The notes under the pieces: generated by a model
Told to the model about the DNA's origin: nothing
Databases searched by the model: none
The model's input: only the letters and a program-made list of their open reading frames with translations
Shown here: in pieces, positions 27,201-37,938 of the stretch
Position numbering within the stretch: the first letter of the stretch is position 1
Layout: each line of letters begins with the position of its first letter
DNA from: Craterostigma plantagineum
Taxonomy: Eukaryota > Streptophyta > Magnoliopsida > Lamiales > Linderniaceae
Assembly (NCBI GenBank): GCA_027422505.1
Contig: JAPQWV010000479.1
Coordinates: forward strand, 413,001 to 477,000
Length of the DNA stretch: 64,000 nt
Direction of reading: 5' to 3'
Translations under genes and position numbers: made by a program

Positions 27201-29309
27201 GTTCGGTCGTGAGAGGTCGATATCAGATATTCTTCAATATCAATGATAGAGCGGACGATGTTAACGGAATTTTTCAGATTAAATGCTACTGATCCAGATC
27301 CAAGAAGTTGAATTTATTGTACAAGGAATGCCCTGAGTTTTATGTTTGGAAAGGAGCTACTAAAAGCTGGTCTCGTCGAAAAAAGAGGAATGTTATAGGT
27401 CGGTTAGTCACCGTTCAACCAACTGAGCATGAAAGATTCTTTCTAAAGATCTTGTTGAACTGCATAAGATGCCCGGCATCTTTTGAATTTTTACCTACCA
27501 TTCGAGGTCATGTTTATGACTCCTTTCATTCTGCAGTTTTTGAATTGGGCGTTCTTGATTCGGATGACTTCATTGAAGAATGTCTAAACGAAACTGTTTG
27601 TTGTCAAATGCTGAGTAGTTTGAGGATATTGTTTGCAACAATTCTAGTATATTGTGTGCCGGCCAATCCTAAACATTTATGGGATAATGTCCATTTTCTC
27701 TCGGAAGATTTTCAGCGTGCTACTTCAACAATGTCAACGGCGATAAATATGACGTTAAAGTCAATAGATTACATCTTACAATCAATGGGAAAGTCGATTG
27801 ATGATTTTGGTCTTTGCAACAATACAATGAGATTATCTGAAAATGAGAAGTTCGTTAGAGATTGTGCTCATGAGTATGATATAGTGGTTGCCGATGAAGA
27901 TATTCTTTCTATTGATTGAATGAAGAACAAAAACATATCTTTGATCTCTTGATTGATGCTATTGCAAACAACAATGGTGGAGCTTACTTTGTCGATGGCC
28001 CTGGTGGTACTGGCAAAACATTCTTATACAAAGCATTGCTAGCACGGGTTCGATCGTCTGGTGACATAGCAATAGCTGTGGCTACATTTGGCATTGCTGC
28101 CTCTTTATTGCCTGGTGGAAGGACAGCTCATTCTAGATTCAAACTTCCACTTCAAATAGACGAAAATTATGATTCGAGGGTGAGTAAGCAGACAAGTTTA
28201 TCAAAGTTGATAAAGATAGCCAAAATAATCATATGGGATGAAGCATCTATGGCTAATAGGAAAACAATTGAGGCTTTCGGTCTTATGCTTCAGGATATTA
28301 GTGACAACAACGTTGTTTTTGGTGGTAAGGTTGTTCTTTTTGGAGGTGACTTTCGTCAAACACTTCCAATTGTTGTTGGAGGTTCTCGGGAAGATGTTGA
28401 TGCTAGCTTCGTTACTTCAAATCTGTGGAGTTCGATTAAGCGACTTGAGTTAACGCAAAATATGCGAGCGAAGGAAGATCCACATTTTATGAACTTCTTG
28501 CTCCAGATTGGTAATGGAACTTATCCTCTAATGCATGATGACTATGTTGAGATTCATGCGGCAATGTGTTTGCCCATTCGAGATGATCAAATTATCGACT
28601 TGGTTAACTTTGTTTTCCCTTGCGAAGAAGCTTTTGCATTGCTTCCGGAGCAGTTCATTAACCATGCAATATTAACTCCAAAGAATGATGTTGTAAGTGA
28701 GATCAATATGATGCTCATTGAAAGATTTCCTGGCCAAGCAGTTGAGTATATTAGCTTTGACAAGACAAAGGATCCTCAACAACAGGCTGACTATCAAGAC
28801 TTCTTGAACTCAACTAATATCGGTGGATTGCCCCCACATCGACTGATTCTGAAAAAGAATTGCCAGGTCATGCTTTTACGGAATGTCAATCCCGTGGAAG
28901 GTTTGTGTAATGGAACTAGATTGATATGCAAACATCTGGGACGTAAAATAATTGGATGTGAAATAGCTGTGGGAGAATTCAAGGGAAAACATGTATTTAT
29001 TCCTAGGATTCCATTGGAGGCGTCTGATCATATCAAATGCCCAATTCCTTTTAAGCGACACCAGTTTCCGTTAAGACTCTGCTTATGACCATCAATAAAG
29101 CCCAGGGTCAGACTTTGGAGCGTGTTGGAATTTATTTGCGCGAAGCAGTCTTTTCCCACGGTCAACTATATGTGGCTCTTTCAAGGGCCAAGTCATCCAA
29201 ATATGTTAAAGTCTTGCTTCAGGAAATTTCTACACCAACGCTTTTGCAGAATTGTACAAAAAATATCGTGTATCATGAAATATTTAACAATTTACACCGT
29301 CGGATTTAA
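24247..29309 (+). pseudogene. Helitron Rep-helicase (HUH nuclease + PIF1 helicase), broken
   Basis: Order of domains: N-terminal MDRAEVNRRKRLRYSSM; a Helitron-like N-terminal domain around 25300-26500 (IYSLRIQGVVYHYLNDLNP; NAMALVQRFGKPDLFLTMTC); the HUH motif RGLPHIHWLLIL (about 26574); the catalytic-Tyr region KYLYKYVYKGHD (about 26980); then a PIF1-type helicase (27916-29309) with Walker A GPGGTGKT, Walker B IIWDEAS, GGDFRQTLP, QNMRA, NKAQGQT and YVALSRA. The protein would nick and unwind DNA for rolling-circle transposition. An in-frame TAG lies at about 26326 (after GGPRDMK), and frame changes occur near 25500, 25740, 26560, 27250 and 29085. Some gaps could be introns, but the stop and the 29085 break point to decay. 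The helicase exon itself is open for 390 codons. Confidence 0.9.
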
Positions 29310-29548
29310 TATGCTTGTAAGTCGGGCCTAATGTATTTGATATATATTTATAAAAAAGTATATTACTTTTCGTGTGGCATTTTAGATCATAGGATTATGT
29401 GCTTGTTTTTTTATGATTACTTTTTACATGACATGTGGTGATAAAATTATATATGTATTACATTGAATAGTGCATATCACGAATGGTTCTTTTTATTATA
29501 TTATTGTTTTACTGTCATAAATTTCTTATAGTGATTTTTGACAGGAAT

Positions 29549-31623
29549 ATGCCTCAGTCTATTGTTTTTATCAAGGATGTGACGCCAACCACAGTAAGTT
29601 GGAGCGTAAAGGTTCGTGTTGATGAGAAACTCCATCCTCGCGTAGGACAGAACAGCCCCAGGCGTTACCAACGACTAATATTAACCGACGCTAAGGTATG
29701 CGATCATCATGTATATTTATTCGATATATAACATGGCTGTGTCTTATGTTATTTTATTTGTTCTCACGACAGGGAAGTAGGGTGGTCGCAACCATTTATG
29801 ATAGAGATATAGAGTTGTTTCGTAATTCGTTACAGCTTTATGAAACCTATGTCATCTCTAAAGCACGCGTTACTACGGTTGAAGATAGATATAAGATTGT
29901 AGACAACCCGTATCAGTGGGTTATCAATGCTCGCACTGCGGTCTTGCATGTTCCTGAAGATGCTATATCTCGAAATGCTTATATGCCGAAGTTTGTTCCA
30001 TTCTCAGAATTTCATAACTATATCGGTACCAAATCTTTGATACGTATGTTGAAATAATTAAGAAAAAATAACATGAATATTGCTTATATTGGCAACATGT
30101 CATGTAAGCACAAATGACCTTGATCTTGTAGATGTCATAGCTGTGGTTATTGACAAGTTACCTGAGAGGTCTTTACTGATTGATGGAAGGAATGTACGCG
30201 TTCAAGATTTTGCAGTGGTGGATGAAAGGTACTATATCTTTTTTCTCCTTTCTATCTTAGTTCGTATTGATTGAAGTTTCTCATTGCGTTATCTTGGTTA
30301 TCTTTTTTAAGATTTTCATTGTAGTTTGAAACCTTGTATCTTAACGCTGTGGAATAGCATTGATGTGAACGAGGGATCGATGCTTTTAGTTGGAGAGAAC
30401 AACATGCCAATCATTAAAATGAGTCGTGCAGTTGTTTCCACATATCATGGTAAACTTCAATTTTCTTACATTCATCATCCACAAATTTAGGTGAAATATG
30501 TTCTTTTACAATTAATACTGAAACCCTTTCTCAGGTATGTCTCTTGGTTCCACCGCATCAACCGCAATTGATATTGACCCTCAGATTCCTTCGACGATGG
30601 CTTTGAAAGAGTGGTATTTTGGAAAGCAAATCAGTTATTAAATGACGACGTGTTTTACTTATGCTAAATCACTACTGTCGAGTTTGTGTGACATTTATTT
30701 TGTATAGGCGAAACAAGAATCTAGACGTCTTGAAGTCATTCGTAGCTGCCCGACCATATATTACCCGACCACCCTTGTCTGAGATAGTGTCCGGCATTCC
30801 ATGGAATCAGTAAAAGACGCTCAGAATAATATGAACATCGTATGTACATACAACTTTCTTCTCCAATATTACATTTATATATTATTTAAACTTTCTAGCA
30901 TAGGACAATATTTACACACTTTTTTATATAGGGAAGTCGAATGAATCTTAGAGTCAAAATAAAAATTGTTGATACCCAGCAACGGTTCTTTTATATGGCT
31001 TGTGATTGATGTGGAGCTTCTACAGTTGCTGAAATTAACTGGAAGTTTTAGTGTATGAAATGTCAGAAAATAGTCGTCGCACAATTAAGGTACAAGTGAA
31101 CTCTTGCTTACCACATGAAATCTTTTAGAATGTTTTCTTCAAACTTTTTTATATGGAATCATGAAGTCATTGGTGAACTTCTACTTGCAGAGCAAAATTG
31201 TCAGCGATAGCATATGATGAAACTGGAGAAATAGAAATTTTGGCATTTGCTTCTGCTGCTGAAAAAATTCTACAAATCGATGCTGTTACTTGCATGGTGC
31301 ATTTGTGAGAGTCGATATTCATTTGTGTATTTCACTATCGATCTTAACAATACTACTATTGCCTAATTATTTTCCTTACAGGAAAATGACCTGATCTTGG
31401 GTACTATTCATCAAATGCTTACAAAGAAGACTTTTTGTATTCAAGTTAAGAAAAAAGGATATTCGCGAAGTGACGGAGTACGCATTCAGTTTCTGGTGAA
31501 TGAGATAGTTGAAGAAGAAATATCGTCCTCAGAAATACCAACTACAAGCTCTTCCAATCAAGCAGAAGAGCAACCTGCTGATGCCAGCCCGCAAATCACC
31601 AAAGTTGGTGTTGTTAGAAATTA
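29549..31623 (+). pseudogene. RPA1-like single-strand-binding protein of the Helitron
   Basis: Several exons in the order of RPA70 OB folds: 29549-29695 (MPQSIVFIKDVTPTTVSWSV; 49 codons to a clean GT donor), 29773-about 30040 (YQWVINARTAVLHVPEDA), about 30105-30230 (DLVDVIAVVIDKLPERS), about 30327-30450 (CILTLWNSIDVNEGSMLLVG) and about 30537-30810. Near 31000-31080 is a degraded CxxC...CxxC zinc-finger segment containing a TGA. A C-terminal piece at 31397-31623 (HQMLTKKTFCIQVKKKGYSR) follows. Plant Helitrons often carry RPA-like ORFs thought to coat single-stranded DNA during transposition. The stop in the zinc finger suggests loss of function. Confidence 0.8.
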
Positions 31624-31629
31624 GCATTC

Positions 31630-32800
31630 GAAGGTTTCACCAGTCAATTCATATATGCTTACCTATTTATATTAAGTACTGTGTAAAATATGCCACTAAA
31701 ACCTCTTTTTTCCTATATAACACATTTCAGGACAAAGTGAAGATAATGATGAGCAAACCAATGCTCATAATTTGCCTTGATTACACAACCATAAGGCACT
31801 TATATCTTTTGTTTTTGGACTAGCTGTATATTTTGTTTCTACCCTTGCATATATGCTGATGGGTCAGATGAATTATTTCATCATGTATGTAAATATAAAT
31901 GCTTTTTGGGTGTTTCGTTGTGTATAAGAAGTGGTTAACATTAGTCGCTAAGCAAGGTCGTGTAAAGTTAGTTTTGTATATCTTTTGTATTAGTCATTGC
32001 TTAGTCGTTTAATGTGTGTCATTTTCAAGCATTACACTATGAAAAGGTCGGTGTTGTTACGCAAACATATGATTTTACTTGTCATGCTATCCCTATCCCA
32101 TGCTTTTAAATAAAAAAATTAACTTTATTCTTCTGATGACACTCCGTCGCATTTAGTGAAAATTAGACCTTGCTACTCCTCGGCCACAACAGCCCCACCA
32201 CCACAGCGCTGACCGCCCGACCTCAAAGCTCATAGCATTCCGGTTGAGTTTAAATTCAAACTGTAAGCAAAAAACATGATTTCTGTGATGGGATTTTCAT
32301 ATCAAAATTCATTCAACTATTTTCTAAAAATATCAAACCAATTAAATTACCTCTTAATTTCTCTCAAATAATTTAAAGAAACAATGAGGCTAAACTAAAT
32401 CACAAAATTTATAAAAAAAATTATAAAGAGAAAAAATTAAAAATAAAATATACAAACAAATAAATAAAATAGTTTGCAAGAAATTTACATAAAGAAAAAA
32501 GAATTATTATATTAGTTGCAACACCTGCTTGGACAATATCCTTCTCGACATAAAAATCACGTAATTTCCACTGCGAATTGTCACGACATGATTCTTTTTG
32601 TGATTATCATCGCACTTTCATATAATCTTCATAACTTTATTATGTAAACGTCTAACTTAATTTGAATTCTTTTTTCTTTATTTCTTTTTACTTGTCTAAA
32701 TTATTCTCACTAACTGTTACTTATTGAAATGTAACGTCATTTATGAACCGAAGAGTTAATATTAAAAATATGCTAATTGAAGAAAATTATGGGCATTTGT
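31630..32800. other. Helitron 3' non-coding part
   Basis: AT-rich stretch between the RPA-like gene and the terminal hairpin. No ORF or sub-repeat recognised. Confidence 0.6.
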
Positions 32801-32834
32801 CGCCGCGCCTTGGCGCGGCTCGCTATTTTTCTAG

Positions 32835-34153
32835 TATATATTATAAATGCGTATGGGTCTAAGGAATAGTCTTCTGTCGTAATCTACTAACCTATTAAAT
32901 AGGATAATTATGGCTATTGAATTTTGGGTAACATATCAATCAAACCTTCCGCTGCATGTACTATAATATATAGATTCGCGTGCAGACACATAATAAAACC
33001 TTCGAATGCCATTTGTTAAATAACTTCAGCAAGTATTTGAAATATACGTGCTTTTTCTAACCAAATCTTTTGGCTTGTATGTTGTATTTTGGTCTTCAAT
33101 ATATGCTGATTAAAGCAAGTGATTCAGTGTGTAGACCAAATTTTAATATTTTTGGGTTTTTGGCTTATGCTATCTATGTATAAGAAATGATTGAGCGTAG
33201 CCTTCAGTGAAGTTAGAATTGTATATCATGTCTTATGGCTGCTTGACCCTTATTTTGAGTTAGATTATTTTGAGTTAGAGATGGCAATAGGGCAGGTTCA
33301 AACCCGGAGCCGCCGAAACCAAACCCTAATGGGGCGGTTTTTTAAGTATTCTGAGTTATGGGGTGGGCAAATCTGTAATGTCTCAATTCGACCAGGTCCG
33401 GGGCGGGTTGCGGGTTCAATATCGACCTCGTCCGGAACCTGACCCGAATCCCAACTCGATAAATATTTTTATATAAACATATAAATATTTTTATATAAGT
33501 ACACAAAATATGTAGAAATATATACATATATTCTATAAATATATAAAAATAAAAATATTTATAGATAATACATACTTATATAAAGATATAGCAATTACAA
33601 ATTTTAAAATAAAAAAAAAATTAAACAACCGGGTCTCTCGGGTCAGACACGCCATACTCGAGTTATTCGGGGTTCAGGGCGGTGCAGGTTTCAGGTCCAT
33701 AAAATAAAGGGCGGGTCCCGAGTTCTGGAAAACTAACTTCAGACCCGCCTCGTTGCCATCCTATTTGGAGCATTTTTGTTAATGTATACCATTTTAAAGT
33801 GATACATACACTCGAAAAGGTCGGAATTTCGTCGTAGGCTTTCTTACAGCTCACAGTCGCCGTTGCACAAGATTATACTTGGTATCAAAATCTCGTGAGG
33901 TTCCTTTAACTTAGAAAAAAAAAATTATGTTCTTAAATTATGTTCCACCTCCCAAATTAGACCTCGCCACTCCAACTTAGTTGATTTTTTGTTTTGTTTG
34001 CTAATATGCAAATTTGGTTTGTCTAAATAATCTTCACTATCAGTTACGTTGAATCTAAGATGTATGAGTTGATGAATTAAGTTATTAAAAAATATGTGTG
34101 TTGAATAATATTATGGGCCCACCGCGCCTTGTGCGCGGCTCGGAATTTTCTAG
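32835..34153 (+). mobile_element. Second, non-autonomous Helitron abutting the first
   Basis: Begins directly after the CTAG of the upstream Helitron with TATATATTATAAATGCGTATG, a variant of that element's own 5' end, and shares the phrase AATCTACTAA.CTATTAA soon after. It ends with a CCGCGC/GCGCGG hairpin (34122-34138) and CTAG (34150-34153). No Rep or helicase remnant lies inside; it carries a smaller inserted element at 33279-33761. Confidence 0.82.
33279..33761. mobile_element. GATGGCAA-type MITE inside the second Helitron
   Basis: Left end AGATGGCAATAGGGC and right end GCCTCGTTGCCATCC are inverted, and both are followed inward by GC-rich CCCG/CGGG words. This pattern is widespread in plant genomes. 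The target-site duplication is not clear. The core is AT-rich with no coding potential. Confidence 0.65.
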
Positions 34154-34920
34154 TATATATATATAGTGCTTGTTTGCTAGGCTAGAAAGTTTACATAATA
34201 TAAATTTGGGTATATATAAAATGCGTGTTTGGTAAGTTGTTTTAGATAAACATATATGCGGTGGTGTGTGTGTTTAAACCTATGGACATTGGGTTAGAGT
34301 TGGGTCGTAAACTCGTGATCTATATATAGCTATAAACCAAACGCTGAACATGTAGTAATAGGTGGACTACTTAATTTATTGGTTATTAAGTTTAGTCTAT
34401 CGCTTGACTAATAGGTGGACTTATATCGCTTGACTAATAGGTGGACTTATATGGAGATAGTAGGGATGTCATGGAGCCGAATTCGACGCCGGAGTATAAT
34501 CCCTATCTTTGACCCCCACTTTTGGGGAAATTCCAATTTCTGTCACCACCAAATAAATAGAGATGAGATTCTCCTCATCTCCGACCTTGCAGGATACCCA
34601 CAATCGCGAGATTATTATAGACATTGTTTATATTACAATATTTAAATTGGTCACAAATTTGCATTTTTTGGGGTAAAAAATTGTATTTTAAATATTATAT
34701 TAATATAAATAACATTAGATATTTGGTGAGGATGGAGTGTAGAGAGAGAGAGTTTTGATGCATTATTTTGTTGGTCTAAAGTCTAAACCAAGCTAACAAT
34801 CCCATTACTTTGCTGCAATGTCCATTTAGGCCCAGCCCAAAAACGTCACTATTTATTATATTATTTGAGCCCAACTCAACTTAATTCCACGACAAGACCT
34901 AACAATACTACGTACTATAG
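34154..34920. other. Intergenic, nothing recognised
   Basis: AT-rich. A short phrase (CGCTTGACTAATAGGTGGACTTATAT-like) is repeated at about 34401 and 34427. No gene. Confidence 0.4.
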
Positions 34921-35102
34921 AAGCTACTCCCTCCGTCCCGCTAATTTTATCACACTTTTTCATTTCGGGAGTTCCAATAATTTTATCACCTTTCCTTATT
35001 TAGCAAAAAACTATCACAATCAATCAATATAATAATATTAAATATACGTGTTAAAATATACAGTTTTTACCTTTTCATTGTTCTATATTATTATAATAAT
35101 GC

Positions 35103-35668
35103 TGTTACCGTCGGATTTTAGCTAACGGTAAAATAACGTTAATCGCCAAATAGCCCGCGAGCAGCAAGACGCGAAGGAAACAATGGAGGCGCGAGGGGAG
35201 ATCCTGAGCGAACATAGAACGGTTCGAGAAGGAGGGCCCCATGATCGGGGGAAGAGAATGGACGGATTGGGGGGGCTGAACTTGAAGAGAGTGAAAAACC
35301 CGATTGGGCCTCAGGTGAGAGGAAACAAGGGTAGATCGGAATAAAGTACCCGAAGAGATTGAAGAGGTTGAGATACCCGAGGAGGTCTGCCCGAGGACAG
35401 GGCTGCAAACAAGAAATACAGGAAAGCAAGGCCATGGAACGTTGGAAACTTCAAAGGCGGAGCGGGAGCCCGATCAAGGAAGGGAGGCCGAGTGAAAAGG
35501 AAGTGTTCGAGAAGGCAGTCTTACGATAAGGGAACGAGGTCACCAAGAGAGCTGAAAGGAAAGGGAGCGGGAAGGCAAGAACGTGGGATCGTGGGATAGA
35601 CCACGTTCCTTAGCATGAGGTTCGCGAGAAACGCGGACCAGGGTGAAACCAGGTCAAGGTAACGTGAA
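35103..35668 (+). repeat. 5' LTR, truncated
   Basis: Aligns with 40696-41268 of the 3' LTR with few differences (shared words: AATAACGTTAATCGCCAAATAG, ATAGACCACGTTCCTTAGCA), then diverges just after GTCAAGGTAACGTGAA. The part with the TATA box, R and U5 and the primer-binding site is missing. Confidence 0.85.
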
Positions 35669-35899
35669 AATCTAGAGGGAAAGAAGCTGGAAAGGCCGCA
35701 TCGCCCAACACCTAAAGAAATATTACCCGTGATGGCCCTTCGGACTCGCACTTTACCCCCACGCCATGCTTATATTCTATGTATTCGTTTAGTTAAGAGG
35801 TCTGCTTAACATAAATTGTTCATCTTTATCTTTGAACAGTTGCGCTTTTTTTCAATGAAGTTGTTTGTCCAAAAGAACGCGGAATGAGAGTTTGAAAAT

Positions 35900-36290
35900 G
35901 AAGAAAAGTCCTCGGACGAGGCCCAGTCACCGTAAGGATGAATAAAATCTCCAAACGAAGCTCGAGTGAAGACGAAGAGAAGTCCTCGGATGAGGCCCAA
36001 TCACCCATGAGGGTGAAGAGAATCTCCAATCGAAAATGAAGAGAAGTCCTCGGATGAGGCCCGATCACCCATGAGGGTGAAGAGAATCTCCAATCGAAAA
36101 TGAAGAAAAGTCCTCGGATGAGGCCCGATCACCCATGAGGGTGAAGAAAATCTCCAATCGAAAATGAAGAAACGTCCTCGGATGAGGCCCGATCACCCAT
36201 GAGGGTGAAGAAACTCTCCAATCAAAAATGAAGAAAGATCCTCGGATGAGGCCTGATCGCCCATAAGGGCGAAGAAAATCTCCAAAAGAG
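35900..36290. repeat. 64-bp tandem repeat in the LTR element
   Basis: The word GTCCTCGG (GATCCTCGG in the last unit) recurs at about 35909, 35982, 36046, 36110, 36174 and 36238. The last five have a strict 64-bp spacing. Each unit contains ATGAGGCCCGATCACCCATG and GAAAATCTCCAATC. 64 is not a multiple of 3, so the ORFs across it change frame from unit to unit and are not real. Confidence 0.92.
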
Positions 36291-36299
36291 GCGCGATGG

Positions 36300-37930
36300 C
36301 CAGTGGGAACGAAAACGATTGAAAATGCATAAAGAAGCAAGAACAACGTTTGACGGTAAGGATGGAATAGAAATTACTATTACAAAATAAATAAAGGAGT
36401 GAAGAAGCACGAAAACCAAGGAATCCCGTCATTTATAAGGCTAAGTAATAAAGCAATATTCTAAAAAATATTTATTGCATCATTCCCGAGCATAGGGTGT
36501 GCCTGGATGCCGTTTTCTCGAGGAGGCCAAAGCTCCTTCCTCCCGAGGCCCCCTTTTGCACTTTAACTCTGAAAAGCCACCCAAGCAGGGAGAGAAAACA
36601 CGCCCCACGTGATGGGAGATCCGAGCGGGTACCTTGATCTTCAGCTTGGGATTCGGCCAGCAACCCCTTCAGCTCAGCAATCTGTCGATCCTTCTCGACC
36701 AAAGAGGTGCTCATTCGGGAGCAGGCATCTTCATAATACTATATTAGGGCGCGTTGCTGAGTACAACGCCGAAGTCCCTCGCAAGAAAGTGAGTAGGACT
36801 GGCGAGGAAAGTCAGGAAAGAATAAAGAAGAGGAAGATAAAAGACGAAGATCGGAATAACTGACCCGACTCTCGCTCAAAGCCCAGCAATCCCAGAAGCT
36901 CGAGTCAGAAAACCTCGCCAAACGCCGCTTTTTGACGGGCTCAAGGAAGTTCTCCGGGAAGAAATACCATCAGCTTCTAAAAGAAATTGGGGAGTAGGTC
37001 TGAGTATCCCCGATGAGAATGTTCCTCGAGGGGGAGGGGCTGCGATGACCTGGCCCTCCTTATACGGAACGTCCGCATTCGCGTTCGAAGTAAAGCCTGT
37101 TGCCTTCTCCCTAGATCCCAAAGAGGACGCGGTGGAGGATCTAGATCTGGGGCAGGCAGATAGGGATTTCTCCTAAGTTGAGAGTGCGCCATCCTATGGT
37201 TCATCGACAAACTGGGCAAGGAACAAAAAGGATGACAAGGAACGATCGTTTCATGCAACAAAAGGCCAAAGTAAACAATCACACTACGACAAAGAGATGG
37301 TAAAACCTGGAATGGATGGGTTAAACTCAAGGAGACGTGAATTCGATGAGAGTCGGTAAAACTTCGGTTTGGAATTCGTTGACTTTATAAGGGAAAGGCC
37401 CCAAGGGTCCCGGATTTTAAATTCGAAGGCCGAAAAAAGAGAGACGTTAGGTGAAAGAATTCAAAGACCGTGGGCGCAAATGGTTAACGTTCAGAAAGAT
37501 TTACGAGTTACATGGTCGGCAAGCCCCGAAACGTCGGGCCTCCTCAGGCCCAGGGTTTTTGAATTATAAAGTGCGCAAAAAGCGGCAGCACGATCCTCTA
37601 TTGAATGTCGAGCCCGAGAGGATCCCCCTCGCAAAAATTAACTTTAGGCCATCGAGAAAGCCGGAAGAACAGCGTGAAGGGTTAATCTCCTAGTCGATTG
37701 ATTGTTTTGATTTTTAGCTTGAGAAATAATAATAGCTTCGCAAAAAGAAAAATTGCTCGAGTACGCCGGGGAAACGGTGCGATAAGAAGGACAGACATGA
37801 GATGCCGAGGAAAAACATTCGATTATACTAACATAATAGAGTTTGAAAAGAAAAGACATAGATGCCAAAGGGAAGGACATACTATTCGTAAGAGAAAGAT
37901 ACAAAAGAGAAGTAGTTCATCCCAACAAGC
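36300..37930. other. LTR-element interior without a clear gene
   Basis: On the minus strand near 36620-36715 a short coiled-coil-like peptide (VEKDRQIAELKGLLAESQAE) appears, resembling the style of the antisense ORF. No continuous frame or known domain supports a separate gene. Confidence 0.4.
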
Positions 37931-37938
37931 ATAAATGT

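Larger units (their letters stand above)
23397..32834 (+). mobile_element. Large Helitron with Rep/helicase and RPA genes
   Basis: The 3' end is diagnostic: an 8-bp GCCGCGCC/GGCGCGGC hairpin (32802-32819) with a 2-base loop, then 11 bases, then CTAG (32831-32834) and T. The 5' side (TATATTATAAGTGTGTATGGG, from about 23397) matches the 5' side of the next Helitron at 32835. Inside, all on +, are a Rep-helicase gene and a replication-protein-A-like gene, the usual content of plant Helitrons. Helitrons insert between A and T without a target duplication, so the 5' edge is approximate. Coding parts are broken; it may be inactive. Confidence 0.88.

Noticed and set aside
35826..36432. Minus-strand ORFs with repeated PHPRTSLHFRL or ASSEDFSS
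   Set aside because: They arise from a 64-bp repeat, which shifts frame in every unit, so no real protein repeat exists.
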